64,000 nucleotides of DNA from CAVZCK01 sp963773735 (lineage in GTDB: Bacteria; Pseudomonadota; Alphaproteobacteria; Rhizobiales; Rhodomicrobiaceae): assembly GCA_963773735.1 (NCBI GenBank), contig CAVZCK010000022.1:124001-188000 (forward strand). Direction: 5' to 3'. Both the position numbers and the translations under genes were made by a program. The notes under the pieces were generated by a model that was not told where the DNA came from, searched no databases, and saw only the letters and a program-made list of their open reading frames with translations. Shown piece by piece: positions 1-11,973 of the stretch (the first letter of the stretch is position 1; each line of letters starts with the position of its first letter).

Positions 1-464
1 CACAGGCCGTGCACCAGCACAGCCAGCCGACCGCTCGGCGGGGCGAGAGCCGCCGCCAGGCTGTCTCTTTGCAGTTGCAACGGCTGGCCGCGATGGCGCA
101 GGCGCATGGGAATCGCCAGCGGATTGGCGGTCTCGACAAGGTGATCACCCAATACGCCGTTTAGGGCGGCACGCGCCGCCTCGCGGCCCGGTGTGGGGCT
201 CTGGGCGGCGAGGCGCGGCTCCAGCAGCGCGAGCGCCGCATCGGCGCCCGCGCCCGCCAAATGGGTCACGCCTCGGATGCTGCGATAGACCAGTCTCGTG
301 ATGCCGCTCGTTGTTTCTCCCGGGGGAGAAGCGACGAACCCCGTGCGCCGGGCGATGTTGCCGTGCATGGTTTCCACCAGCCCGATCACGCCGACGATGG
401 CATCGAAGGCAAGTCTGCTCATGCCGCGCAGATCGGAACCGGAAATTTCACGACTGGTGTTCAT
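1..464 (-). CDS. Alpha/beta hydrolase (partial, runs off left edge)
   Basis: A minus-strand reading frame opens with ATG at 464 and stays open to the window edge, giving about 154 residues. The N-terminal part is a helical lead-in with many alanines. The last visible residues, RLAVLVHGL, look like the first beta strand and the HG oxyanion turn of an alpha/beta hydrolase (esterase/lipase, PGAP1-like). The nucleophile elbow and the rest of the catalytic triad lie outside the window. The substrate is unknown. It follows the lipase-like gene at 619-1560 on the same strand, 154 bp away. Recognition rests on the VHG turn and general layout only. Confidence 0.6.
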   Translation of the reverse strand, partial: MNTSREISGSDLRGMSRLAFDAIVGVIGLVETMHGNIARRTGFVASPPGETTSGITRLVYRSIRGVTHLAGAGADAALALLEPRLAAQSPTPGREAARAALNGVLGDHLVETANPLAIPMRLRHRGQPLQLQRDSLAAALAPPSGRLAVLVHGL

Positions 465-618
465 AGGAATACGCCGCTGCGTCTTGGCGGCACATCGCCA
501 CCTGATGAATGTAAGCAGCCGAAAGAAGCTATGCGCTCAGAAGGTTCCACACAATAGGAATCGCTTGCGACCGAAAAACACCCACATCAGATGGAAGCTT
601 GAAAAGATCTGCGCAGCT

Positions 619-1560
619 TTAATTCGCAAGGACGCCCAGGTCGCCGTCGCACACAGATCCCTCGGCATCGGTCGAGGCAGTGTGCTCAAGTGCCGCCACC
701 ACTGTCTTTGCGCTATGCAGCGTCAGCGCATCGAAAGCGCCGGTTTCAACCACGAAAATATGACCCGGCAGAACCGACCGGCCGGCCAACGAAATAGCGG
801 TGACAGGCTCGATATGGTCGGCACTGCGCGTCGAAATCACGGTGACTGCCGCGTTGGTCCGCGCGCGCTCGGAGGAACGCGTTGTCGCCCATGTCAGGAG
901 CGATAGTCCGGCCGGATTGAAGGCGAACCCGCTCACACCGGGATTGTGCAGCACGGCATAGAGGGTCAGCCCCCCGCCTAGCGACTCCCCGGTAACCACG
1001 ACCGCCATCCCCGGATGCTCACGGACGACCTGGGCCACGAGCGAAGACGCCCAGGCATAATAGCCGGTCTGAAGGCCGATGAAGCTCAGGACATCGGTCG
1101 AAATGTCGCTTCCGGATGAAAGCCGCGTGCCTCGGAAGATGACGACGGCTTGATGGCGCTCCGGGTCGACCCGAGCCTCCGCGTAGCGCTGCCCTGCCCC
1201 GTCGGAATATGCGCTGCGGCCGTCACCAAGATCCAAGGTCTTAACGCCGGCGGCCTTCATCTCGGAACCATGATCGGCGTGGGCAATGTCTCGCGCATAG
1301 CGGCTGAAGCGCAAGGCGTCGGGAAGAATTGCCAGGAGCCGTTCACGGCGTTCCGCACAGGAGCCGGACCGCGATGTACTCTCGTAGACGTCCATGGCTT
1401 CTGCGTCGATCTCCCGGGTTTGGCCCTTGATCACGCCCAAGAACTTGAAAAAGCCGCCAACGGCATGAGAGCCGCGTTCTGCAAACGCCACCACCGGCGT
1501 TGCCGCAAACAGCATTGCGGCCAGGGCCCCTGTTATCAATTTGGCTCTTGGGAAGCTCAT
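619..1560 (-). CDS. Secreted lipase-like alpha/beta hydrolase
   Basis: This encodes about 313 residues. I start it at the ATG at 1560, where a typical signal peptide begins (MSFPRAKL followed by a hydrophobic stretch ending near AFA), and not at the longer upstream frame. A GGGGA Shine-Dalgarno-like sequence precedes it. The mature protein has the class-3 lipase layout: a strand ending in IFRGTR (about 141-146) and the nucleophile elbow TGESLGGGL (Ser about 193). It is predicted to be an exported ester hydrolase with unknown substrate. It stands alone apart from the downstream hydrolase fragment. The fold is fairly sure, the specificity is not. Confidence 0.7.
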   Translation of the reverse strand: MSFPRAKLITGALAAMLFAATPVVAFAERGSHAVGGFFKFLGVIKGQTREIDAEAMDVYESTSRSGSCAERRERLLAILPDALRFSRYARDIAHADHGSEMKAAGVKTLDLGDGRSAYSDGAGQRYAEARVDPERHQAVVIFRGTRLSSGSDISTDVLSFIGLQTGYYAWASSLVAQVVREHPGMAVVVTGESLGGGLTLYAVLHNPGVSGFAFNPAGLSLLTWATTRSSERARTNAAVTVISTRSADHIEPVTAISLAGRSVLPGHIFVVETGAFDALTLHSAKTVVAALEHTASTDAEGSVCDGDLGVLAN

Positions 1561-1929
1561 CGGTCCCCTTTCAACGACGCGAAAGCACCATCTCTTGCGT
1601 AGCGCCATGAGGCTGGCTCTCGCGCAGAGACATCCTTCGGGAAATCTTCCCGATTGCAAAGTGTCGAGGCCGAAACGCGACGCACCCACATTCCGGCCTA
1701 ACGCTCGGAAGCCAAGCCAGCCCTCCAATCCTCAGTGAGGTCGTTGCGCGGCTCCAGCGAGACCATGATCTCAGGCCGACCTGAACCGCTGCTTACGAAC
1801 CGGCAAGGTGTGGAATGAGCGGCGCGGAGGACTGCGGCGGCGCGCGATATTCGCCCCGGCGGTCTCCTGGATGTGGCGATAAGTCCGCGCGGCAAGCTCC
1901 CGGCGCCTTCCGCTATCCTGGCTCGGAAC
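1561..1929. other. Intergenic stretch, nothing recognised
   Basis: About 370 bp lie between the lipase start and the cupin stop, both on the minus strand. I see no convincing gene, RNA or strong terminator. Any lipase promoter must lie in the left part. Confidence 0.5.
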
Positions 1930-2370
1930 TCAGCCGGCAGCCTTCAGCCGCACCGCATCGGGCACCGGCAGCGCCGGGTTCGGGCTGTCGAGAAACTCCA
2001 CCGTGGTGAAGACCAGATCCGTGTCGCCGATATTCTCGACACTATGGACCATGAACTCGCCCGGCCCGAAATTCAGGTGTCTTGTATCGCCGGGGAAATG
2101 CATGTTCTCGGTAATGCGCCCGTCGCTAAAATAGCCGCGCGCCTTGCCATGCGTATGGCAGGTCCAGAAATAGTTGAGCACATGCCGGTGAAACGTACAG
2201 CGCATGCCGGCCGGGATGGTCAGGTGCCAGACGCGCAACCGCTCAGTCTCCGAGACCAGCACGCTTCCGACAATGCCGTTGAACTGGTTGTCGGCCAGTT
2301 CCTGGCGCAGGGCCTGCGGCCAGTTCGCGAAGGGCGAAAGCATCTCGATGTCGGCGAGAGCTTCGGTCAT
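1930..2370 (-). CDS. Small cupin-domain protein
   Basis: This encodes 146 residues, the size of a single-domain cupin. The first cupin motif is visible as CTFHRHVLNYFW, with His residues suited to metal binding. The second half (GEFMVHSVENIGDTDLVF) fits the other side of the barrel. Related small cupins are often annotated as BauB-like beta-alanine degradation proteins, but nothing nearby supports that pathway. It has a clear ATG at 2370 after a GGAG-like site. It stands alone, divergent from the NYN gene at 2624. Confidence 0.65.
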   Translation of the reverse strand: MTEALADIEMLSPFANWPQALRQELADNQFNGIVGSVLVSETERLRVWHLTIPAGMRCTFHRHVLNYFWTCHTHGKARGYFSDGRITENMHFPGDTRHLNFGPGEFMVHSVENIGDTDLVFTTVEFLDSPNPALPVPDAVRLKAAG

Positions 2371-2623
2371 GGCAGCACTCCTTCGTTTCCGCTCAGATGC
2401 GCGGCGCGATCGCCGGCATTCCCCGCCGCTCCAGTATTAGATCGTATCGTGTGGAAAATCGTCAAGATTGCCTCGCTCCGGCATAGCGGGCGGCAAGGCA
2501 GCATGGCTTCCCGGCGACCGCGCCGCGAAATACATTGATGCCGTCACCGATTGCTATAATCGTGGTTATTCGGGTCGCCGGAGACCCGATCCCAACGCCT
2601 CCATGCTCATCAAGGTACCAAAC

Positions 2624-3395
2624 ATGGCAGAAGAGAACCGGTTGCCCCGCTTTGCTATCCTCATCGATGCCGACAACACTTCGCCGCGCATCGCCGCCGG
2701 GCTTTTCGAGGAAGTCGCCAAGTTCGGCGAGGCGAGCGTCCGCCGGATCTATGGCGATTTCTCGGGCCAGCGCCTGAGGTCATGGACCGAGATCCTGCCA
2801 AAATACGCGATCGATCCGTACCAGCAATTCGCCTACACGACTGGAAAGAACGCCTCCGACATCGCCCTGGTGATTGACGCCATGGACCTATTGCATAGCG
2901 GCCGGCTGGACGGCTTCTGTCTGGTTTCTTCGGACAGCGACTTCACGCGCCTTGCATCGCGTCTGCGGGAACAGGGTGCCGATGTCTACGGGTTCGGCGA
3001 GCAGAAGACCCCCGAGAGCTTCCGGCAAGCGTGTCGCCAGATTCATCTACACCGAGAACTTGCTGCCCGAGGCCCAGGTCGCAGCTCCCGAAGAGGGGCC
3101 GCTCCCGAGGGCTCTTCAGCCGCCTAGCGCGGCCATTCCGATCTTGAACAAGGCCATCGCACAGATGGAAAGCGAGGATGGCTGGCTGCGCTTGGGTGAG
3201 GTCGGGCAGCGGCTTGCGAACATCGCCTCCGACTTTGACCCGCGCACTTACGGCTTTCGAAAGCTCAGCGATCTGGTCCGAAAGACCGGAGCATTCGATC
3301 TCGATCAGCCGGAGGGGCGGGCGATGCGGATCAGGGCAAGACCGGCATCAACGCCCAAGACCCGGCGCCAAGCCGAGGGCCGGGGCAACGATTAG
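2624..3395 (+). CDS. NYN-domain / OST-HTH protein (frameshifted)
   Basis: The reconstructed protein has about 256 residues. The first half is a NYN (PIN-like, LabA-type) nuclease domain, with the conserved acidic residues in FAILIDADN, ASDIALVIDAMDLL and CLVSSDSDFTRLA. The second half is an OST-HTH/LOTUS-type RNA-binding domain (WLRLGEVGQRL through YGFRKLSDLVRK). The two halves are in different frames: one extra base near 3038 breaks the join between ESFRQAC and RFIYTENLLPE. I start at ATG 2624 because AAGG lies about 9 bases upstream. It is likely an RNA-processing or turnover protein. The indel is probably a sequence error, since both halves are well preserved. Confidence 0.75.
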
Positions 3396-3490
3396 GCCGG
3401 CGCATTCAGCTTGACGGCGGCACGGCAGATTGTGCCGCCAGGCATCTCGGTTACGGGCCTGATTTTCCCGGCGACTGCGCGCCTGCCCGA

Positions 3491-4180
3491 TCAGTCGGGA
3501 GCGCGGAGCCGATATCCGATGCCTGTCTCGGTCAGGATGTATTGCGGACGTTCGGGATCGGCTTCGATCTTTTGCCTGAGCTGGCGAACATAGACGCGCA
3601 GATATTGCGCATCCGTCAGGGCATCCCACAGGGTTCCGAGCAGGAACTTGTGGGTGAGCACCTTGCCTGCGTGCTGTACCAGCACCCGGAGCAGGTCGTA
3701 CTCCTTGGGCGAGAGCTTCACCTCTTCGTCACCGATCTTGACGATGCGGCGAACGAGATCGACGGAGAGATCGCCGACCCGAAAGACCGGCCGCTCGCCC
3801 TGGACCTGCAGTCGATGGCGGAGCGCGGCCCGCATCCGGGCGAGGAGCTCGCCCATGCCGAACGGCTTGGTGACATAGTCGTCGGCGCCGAGATCAAGCG
3901 CCTCGACCTTGCCGGTCTCATCGCCGCGGCTTGAGAGCACCACGATCGGGACGTGCTCGTCGCGCTCCCGGATCATTTTCAGCAATTCGAGCCCCTGGAT
4001 GTCCGGAAGCCCGAGATCGAGGATGATCAGATCGGGCTTTTGCGCCAGCAGTTGCAGACCGGTCTTTCCATTCGGCGCGTCGAGGGTTTCATAGCCCTGG
4101 GTGCCGAGGCCCGTGCGCAGCAATTTCCGAATCGGCGGTTCGTCATCGATGACCAGCACCCGCAGCGCGTTGGTGCTCAT
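3491..4180 (-). CDS. kdpE: Response regulator KdpE
   Basis: This is a 229-residue OmpR/PhoB-type regulator. The receiver domain shows the acidic pair at 12-13, the phosphorylated aspartate at about 55 (LIILDLGLP) and the conserved lysine in TKPFGM. The C-terminal half is a winged helix with PKEYDLLRVLVQH. It overlaps the kdpD stop by 4 bp, which implies translational coupling. With KdpD it should activate kdpFABC when potassium is low or osmotic stress occurs. Its place at the end of the kdp operon makes the name secure. Confidence 0.93.
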   Translation of the reverse strand: MSTNALRVLVIDDEPPIRKLLRTGLGTQGYETLDAPNGKTGLQLLAQKPDLIILDLGLPDIQGLELLKMIRERDEHVPIVVLSSRGDETGKVEALDLGADDYVTKPFGMGELLARMRAALRHRLQVQGERPVFRVGDLSVDLVRRIVKIGDEEVKLSPKEYDLLRVLVQHAGKVLTHKFLLGTLWDALTDAQYLRVYVRQLRQKIEADPERPQYILTETGIGYRLRAPD

Positions 4181-6901
4181 CCGGCGGTATCCATCGGTTC
4201 GGGCTCGGCCGGAATCGGCAATCTGATCGTAAAGATCGCTCCGGTGCGGTCGGTTCGGTTCGCGGCCGTCAGCGTGCCGTTCATGGCCTCGACGAAGCCG
4301 CGCGAGATCGCGAGCCCAAGGCCGGTTCCTGCCCGTACCCGATCGCCTTTCTTGGCCCGATAGAACTTGTCGAAGATCTGCTCCAACTCTCCGGGTGGAA
4401 TGCCCTCGCCCTCGTCGAGCACCTGCAGGCAGACCGAATCCGGCTCGCGCCAGCTCTGGATGCGGATCGTCGTTCCGGCGGGCGCATATTTGGCCGCGTT
4501 GTCGAGCAGGTTGAACAACACCTGTTCGAACAAAACGGCATCCAGCTCCAGCATCGGCAGGTCCGCCGCGAGTTCCAGCTCGACCTCGTAGGGAGCCAAA
4601 ATCCCTGCCGCACGACCGAGCGCGCTGCCGACGATCTCGCCGAGATCGTGCGGCGAGACGTTCGGAACGATGGCGCCGGTTTCGAGCTTGGTCATGTCCA
4701 GAAGGTTGGCGATGAACCGATTGAGCCGCTCCGACTCATCGATGATCGTCGTCAGCAGATCGGTCTTTTGATCGCCGCTGAGGTTGGCCGAAAGGTCGCG
4801 TAGCGTTGCCGCGGCGCCGAGAACGGAGGCAAGCGGCGTTTTGAGATCGTGCGAGATCGAACTGAGCAAGGCCGAGCGCAGACGTTCGGTATCAACGGTG
4901 CGCCTGACCTTGTCCATGTCCTCGACGAGATGGATGCGCTCGATGGCCAGCGCGCTCTGGTCGATCAGCGCATCCAACAGCCTGCGCTCGTCGGGCGTAA
5001 ACAGCGGACCGGGCTTGTCGCTATCCAGGCCGACAATGCCCACGATGCCACGCCCGGTTCGCATGGGCAGAAACAGACGTTCAGCGCCAGGCAGAGTGCT
5101 CGATCCGCGTCCTGCGGGACGGTTGTTCCGCCACGCCCAGTTGGCCGCGGCGAGATCAGATTCGTCCAGTGCAGATTCTGGTGGATAGCCGGCCTTGACC
5201 GCGATCGTGCCGCCTTCCGGGAGGAGTAGCACCACGCGCAGCTTGAGCATCGAGGCCGTCTGGTAAGCGGTCGCCCAGAGGACGTCATCGAGGGTGCCGA
5301 CCGCGGCGAGCTTACGACTGAAGGTATAAAGGGACTCGGTTGTCCGCGCCCGCGCCATTGCAGCGACCGCCTGAACGCGGGTCCGCGCTGCCACATTCGA
5401 AACAACGACGGCGACGATGGTGAAGAAGACGACCGCAGCGACGTTGGTCGGATCGGCGATGGTAAAGGTATAAATCGGAGCGAGAAAAAAGAAATTGTAG
5501 CATAGGGACGCTGCCAGGCTGGCGAATAGCGACGGCCAAAGCCCGTAACGCACCGCGACGCCGATTACGGCCGTCAGGAATACCAGATCGACGTTTTCCA
5601 CGCCGAGCCAAGGCCGGATGGCTATGCCGACGCCAAGCGCGATGGCGACGACGAGCAGCGCGACGATATAGGCAACTAGGTCGAAGGGTTCGCTTTCCTC
5701 CGCTGCACGGACTGTCTTTTGAGGAATCGGCTCGCAGTCGGCCGCATCGCCCGCGACGACCTGGACGCTGATATTGCCGGACCGCCGGACCAGATCGTGG
5801 ACGACAGAGCCGTGGAGGATTTCGAACCAGCGCGTGCGCGTCGATTTGCCGATGACGATCTGCGTGATGTTGTTGGCCTGAGCGAAGCCGATGATGTCGT
5901 CGGCAATCCGGCGGGCACCCCCGGGTATCGAGGTCGCCTCACCGCCGAGCGTCTGCGCCAAACGGAGCGTGTCGGCAATACGGTCGCGTTCTTCATTCGG
6001 TGAGCTGGAGGCTGCGCCGGGTCTCGACGTAGAGCGCCGTCCACGGAGCGTGCAGCCGGTCGGCCATGCGCCTGGCGTAGCGGACGAGGCCCGCGGCGCG
6101 CCGGTCCTCACTGATGCAGACGAGGATCCGCTCGCCCGCCGCCCAGGGGCCCGGAATGGCGCGGGCGCGCATGTGGGTCAGCAATTGCTCGTCGACGCGC
6201 TCGGCGGTCCGGCGCAAGGCAAGCTCGCGCAGGGCGGTGAGGTTGGTCGGCGAGAAATAGTGTTCGAGTGCGCGCCTGGCCTGTTTCGGGACGTAGACCT
6301 TGCCTTCCTTGAGCCGCTGAATGAGATCGTCCGGCGTCAGATCGACAAGCTCGATGGCGTCCGCGCGGTCGAAGATGGCGTCGGGCACGGTCTCACGGAC
6401 CCGGATGCGCGTGATCTGGGCGACGACGTCGTTGAGGCTTTCAATATGTTGGATGTTGACCGTCGTATAGACGTTGATGCCCGCGCTCAGCAGCTCTTCG
6501 ACGTCGAGATACCGCTTCGGGTGACGGCAGCCCGGCGGATTGGTGTGGGCGAGCTCGTCGACCAGGACGATCTGGGGCCGCCGGGCGAGGATGGCATCGA
6601 GATCCATCTCTTCGAGCCAGCGGCCCTTGTAATCAATACGCTGGCGGGGAATGATCTCCAGATCCGCCAGGAGCGTTTCGGTTTCCTTGCGGCCATGGGT
6701 CTCCACCACCCCGACGACGACATCATAGCCGTCCCTTTTCCTCGCATGCGCGTCCTGCAGCATCTCGTAGGTCTTGCCGACGCCAGGCGCCGCACCGACG
6801 AAAATCTTCAACTTGCCGGCGGGACTTTCCTCCTGGCGTGCGACCTCCAGCAGGGCATCCGGCGAGGGCCGCTGTTCGGAATCGGGGCGCGGATCGGGCA
6901 T
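4177..6901 (-). CDS. kdpD: Sensor histidine kinase KdpD (frameshifted)
   Basis: The reconstructed protein has about 907 residues, the normal size for KdpD. In order it shows the N-terminal KdpD domain with Walker A GAAPGVGKT (about 36-44) and VLVDELAHTN, a universal-stress-like domain (RILVCISEDRRAAG), a four-helix DUF4118 membrane region, a GAF-like part, the H-box SSISHDLKTPLASVLG and a HATPase domain with DEGEGIPP and GTGLGLAI. One extra base near 5998 splits it into N-terminal (5993-6901) and C-terminal frames; skipping it joins SLQLT to NEERDRIADTLRLAQ. The domain content is complete, so the break is probably a sequence error. It lies between kdpC and kdpE. Confidence 0.9.
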
Positions 6902-6941
6902 CGTGCGTCAGACTTTCCGTCGGCACCGGCTTGCGGGCCCG

Positions 6942-7558
6942 TCAGTGGCCCGCCGCCTGGTCCAACGCTAAATTCAGAGCCAACACATTAACGTGCGGTT
7001 CGCCGAAAATCCCGAAAACGCGCCCTTCAATATGCTCCATGACGAGCTGGCGTATGCGTTCCTCCGGCATGGTCCGGACCTTGGCAATGCGTGGAACTTG
7101 GAACAGCGCCCCCTCCGGCGAAATATCGGGATCAAGCCCGCTGCCTGAGGCGGTTACCAAATCCGTCGGAACCTCGGCATTTGGATTCTCTCCCTTGAGC
7201 TTTTCAACGTCGCCTTTAATGCGCTCGATGAGAGGCTTGCTGGTCGGACCGAGATTCGAGCCAGATGTATTGGCTGCATTGTAAGGCACGCTGATACTCT
7301 TGGAAGGGTCCGCCGGATCGGGGCCGGTCGTCGCCGACGGGCGGCTGCGGAAATACCGATCGCTGACAAAGTTCTGGCCCATCACCTCAGAACCAATCAC
7401 GGTCCCGTTGCGCACGACAAGGCTGCCATTCGCCTGATGCGGGAAGACGACCTGTGCGATGCCGGTGACAAGGAAGGGGTAGGCGATGCCGGTGATAAGC
7501 GTAAAGGCGATGATGAACGTGATCGCCGGGCGAAGTTCTCGCAACATGACAGGTCTCC

Positions 7559-7562
<4 letters not shown>
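6942..7562 (-). CDS. kdpC: Potassium-transporting ATPase subunit KdpC
   Basis: This is a 206-residue protein with a single N-terminal membrane helix (ITFIIAFTLITGIAYPFLV) and a periplasmic domain containing the family motifs GQNFVSDRYFRSRPSA and SGSGLDPDISPEGAL. KdpC stabilises the KdpFABC complex and affects its potassium affinity. Its ATG overlaps the kdpB stop by 4 bp. Length and neighbours are normal. Confidence 0.95.
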
Positions 7563-9674
<2,112 letters not shown>

Positions 9675-9697
9675 GGAGTTCACTCCGAATGCTTCGA

Positions 9698-11401
9698 TCA
9701 AAACACCGCGTTCGCGAGCATCGCGAAGTGTTCGGCAATGGGGCCGAGCGCCAGCACCGGAAAGAATGTCAGGCCGCCGATGATGATAATGACGCCGACA
9801 AGCAGGCCGACAAAAAGAGGGCCATGTGTCGGGAAAGTCCCGGCGGAAGCCGGCACGGTTTTCTTCACGACCAGCGCGCCCGCGACCGCCATCATCGGAA
9901 TGATCACGAAGTAGCGTCCGATCAACATTGCCAGACCGCCGGTCGTGTTGTTCCACAGTGTGTTGCCGGTGTAGCCGGCGAACGCCGAGCCGTTATTGGC
10001 GGTCTGGGACGTATACTGATAGAGCATTTCGCTGAACCCGTGGGGACCGGCGTCCTGAATGCTGGACAAGGCGAATGGCAGCATTATTGAGACTGCGGTG
10101 AAGCCGAGCATCGACAGCGGCAGGATGAGAATGGCGAGCATGGCCATCTTGACCTCCTTGGCCTCGATCTTCTTACCCAGATATTCCGGGGTGCGTCCGA
10201 CCATGAGACCAGCCACGAATACGGCGACAATCACCATCAAGAGCATGCCGTAGAGGCCTGAGCCCACACCGCCATAGATGATCTCGCCAAGCTGCATCAT
10301 GATGATGGGGATCATTCCGCCGAGCGGCGTGTAGCTGTCATGCATCGAATTGACGGAGCCGTTGGAGGCCACGGTGGTGGCAACCGCCCACAGGCTCGAA
10401 TTGGCAAGGCCGAAGCGGACTTCCTTGCCTTCCATATTGCCGGGATCGATGCCGAGCGCGGCGAAATTGGTGTTGCCCGAGCCTTCGGCCCAATAGCAGG
10501 CTGCGACGCCGGCCAGGAAGATGATCGACATGGCGGCGTAGATTGCCCAGCCCTGCCGCTCATCCTTCACCATGCGGCCGAAGGTGTGCGTGAGCGCCGC
10601 CGAGATCAGTAGGATATACAGCATTTCGAGAAAATTGCTGATGGCCGTCGGGTTCTCGTAAGGCACGGATGAGTTGGCGTTCCAGAAACCGCCGCCATTG
10701 GTGCCGAGTTGCTTGATCGCGATCTGAGATGCGGCCGGCCCCTGGCTCAGCGTCTGCTTTGCGCCTTCAAGCGTGGTGGCATCGACATAGGGGCCCATGT
10801 TCTGCGGCACCCCCTGCCAAACCAGAATCAGGGCAGCGATGATCGACAGTGGCAGCAGCACATAGAGCGTGCAGCGGGTCAGATCGACCCAGAAATTGCC
10901 GACCGTCTTGGCCGATGCGCGCGCAAAGGCGCGGATGAGCGCAATCAGTAGCGCGATGCCGGTTGCGGCCGACACGAAGTTCTGGGTGGTGAGAGCCATC
11001 ATCTGCGTGAGATAGCTCATGGTGCTTTCACCGCCGTAGTTCTGCCAGTTCGTGTTGGTGGTAAAGCTGACCGCGGTATTGAATGCGAGATCTGCAGGGA
11101 CCGCTGGCATGTCGGCGGGATTGAGCGGCAGTACGTCCTGTAGCCGCTGTATCGCATAGACCAAAACGAAGCCGGCGGCGTTGAAAAACAGCATGGCAAC
11201 CGTGTAGGTAATCCAATGCTGCTCGCGCCTCTCGTCGACGCCGGCTATTCGGTAAAGACCGATCTCGATGGGGCGGAAGACAGGCGATAGAAACGTTCGC
11301 TCGCCTTCGAAGACCCGCGCCATGAAACGGCCGAGCGGAACGACAAGAGCGGTCAGGACCGCGAAATAGATCGCGATCTGAATCCAGCCATTGAGTGTCA
11401 T
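9698..11401 (-). CDS. kdpA: Potassium-transporting ATPase subunit KdpA
   Basis: This is a 567-residue polytopic membrane protein, the potassium-selective channel-like subunit of KdpFABC. Selectivity-filter signatures are visible (TNTNWQNYGGES; GTNGGGFWNANSSVPYENP), as are the family sequences FNAAGFVLVY and SNNGSAFAGY-like TANNGSAFAGY. The ATG at 11401 lies just downstream of kdpF, and the stop is 24 bp before the reconstructed kdpB start. It appears intact. Confidence 0.96.
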   Translation of the reverse strand: MTLNGWIQIAIYFAVLTALVVPLGRFMARVFEGERTFLSPVFRPIEIGLYRIAGVDERREQHWITYTVAMLFFNAAGFVLVYAIQRLQDVLPLNPADMPAVPADLAFNTAVSFTTNTNWQNYGGESTMSYLTQMMALTTQNFVSAATGIALLIALIRAFARASAKTVGNFWVDLTRCTLYVLLPLSIIAALILVWQGVPQNMGPYVDATTLEGAKQTLSQGPAASQIAIKQLGTNGGGFWNANSSVPYENPTAISNFLEMLYILLISAALTHTFGRMVKDERQGWAIYAAMSIIFLAGVAACYWAEGSGNTNFAALGIDPGNMEGKEVRFGLANSSLWAVATTVASNGSVNSMHDSYTPLGGMIPIIMMQLGEIIYGGVGSGLYGMLLMVIVAVFVAGLMVGRTPEYLGKKIEAKEVKMAMLAILILPLSMLGFTAVSIMLPFALSSIQDAGPHGFSEMLYQYTSQTANNGSAFAGYTGNTLWNNTTGGLAMLIGRYFVIIPMMAVAGALVVKKTVPASAGTFPTHGPLFVGLLVGVIIIIGGLTFFPVLALGPIAEHFAMLANAVF

Positions 11402-11412
11402 GATACACCTCT

Positions 11413-11502
11413 CTAGAACTGCTCAGGCCGCAGCAGAGCGTAAACGAGGTAAACCAGGAGCCCGGCCGTCACGAGACCGGCGAGCGTGTAATCGAATATC
11501 AT
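11413..11502 (-). CDS. kdpF: Potassium-transporting ATPase small subunit KdpF
   Basis: This is a 29-residue, single-helix membrane peptide reading MIFDYTLAGLVTAGLLVYLV followed by YALLRPEQF. The helix followed by an R-P-E-x-F tail is the KdpF signature. KdpF is a small peptide that stabilises the KdpABC complex. It starts at ATG 11502 with GAGG just upstream and ends 11 bp before kdpA. Confidence 0.9.
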   Translation of the reverse strand: MIFDYTLAGLVTAGLLVYLVYALLRPEQF

Positions 11503-11512
11503 GGCAAACTCC

Positions 11513-11596
11513 TCAGAGCCGTTCGCAGGCGTAGACGTAGCCGATCGACAGCACGAAGAAGCCGAGCCCAACGGCCAACAGGATCAGATCAAGCAT
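11513..11596 (-). CDS. Tiny membrane peptide upstream of kdpF
   Basis: This is a 27-residue frame starting MLDLILLAVGLGFFVLSIGY and ending VYACERL. It is one hydrophobic helix with a short charged tail. AAGGAG lies 6 bases before ATG 11596, a near ideal ribosome site, which favours this ATG over the one at 11602. The stop is 10 bp before the kdpF start, so the two peptides look co-translated. From memory, similar tiny peptides precede kdpF in other genomes. The function is unknown; it may be an extra small subunit or assembly peptide of the Kdp complex. Confidence 0.65.
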   Translation of the reverse strand: MLDLILLAVGLGFFVLSIGYVYACERL

Positions 11597-11602
11597 GTGC
11601 AT

Positions 11603-11973
11603 CTCCTTGCGATGCGCGCAATGAGGCGTCATAAGACACCCCTGCCCTTGAGGCGAGATCCCCACGACGCTCGTCAAAGGGCGCGGCAAACTGTCCAGCT
11701 CCCTGAGCCGCCCATATGTGCCATTCGATGCATATATTTTCGAGATGGAAGCCGAGGACGATGTTATAAGATTTCCATAAAGATATTGTGCCGCATGAGG
11801 GGCGGCTCTTTTAACTCCCCAACTTCAGGCTGTTGAAAAACAGACTGTTGAAAACGCTCTGAAGGGCCGTCTTTTCCGGGCGTCAGCCTGAGGGCGGCGA
11901 ACGCAATGAGGCGTTTTGATTTCCGGTTGAGCTTGCTATAGTTTATCGATCGATAACCAATCGGGAGGACGCC
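11603..11973. other. Divergent regulatory region between kdp and the cyclase gene
   Basis: This 371 bp region must hold the kdp promoter (leftward) and the cyclase promoter (rightward). It is more AT-rich than the genes. A short tandem repeat of CTGTTGAAAA occurs at about 11831-11857, and a TATAGT -10-like hexamer sits at about 11936. I could not define a KdpE box. Confidence 0.5.
11943..11956. promoter_or_regulatory. Perfect 14-bp palindrome, likely operator
   Basis: TTATCGATCGATAA is a perfect palindrome located 18 bp before the cyclase ATG and just after a TATAGT -10-like hexamer. A repressor bound there would cover the transcription start. GntR-type and related regulators use operators of this size, but no regulator is adjacent. 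Confidence 0.45.
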
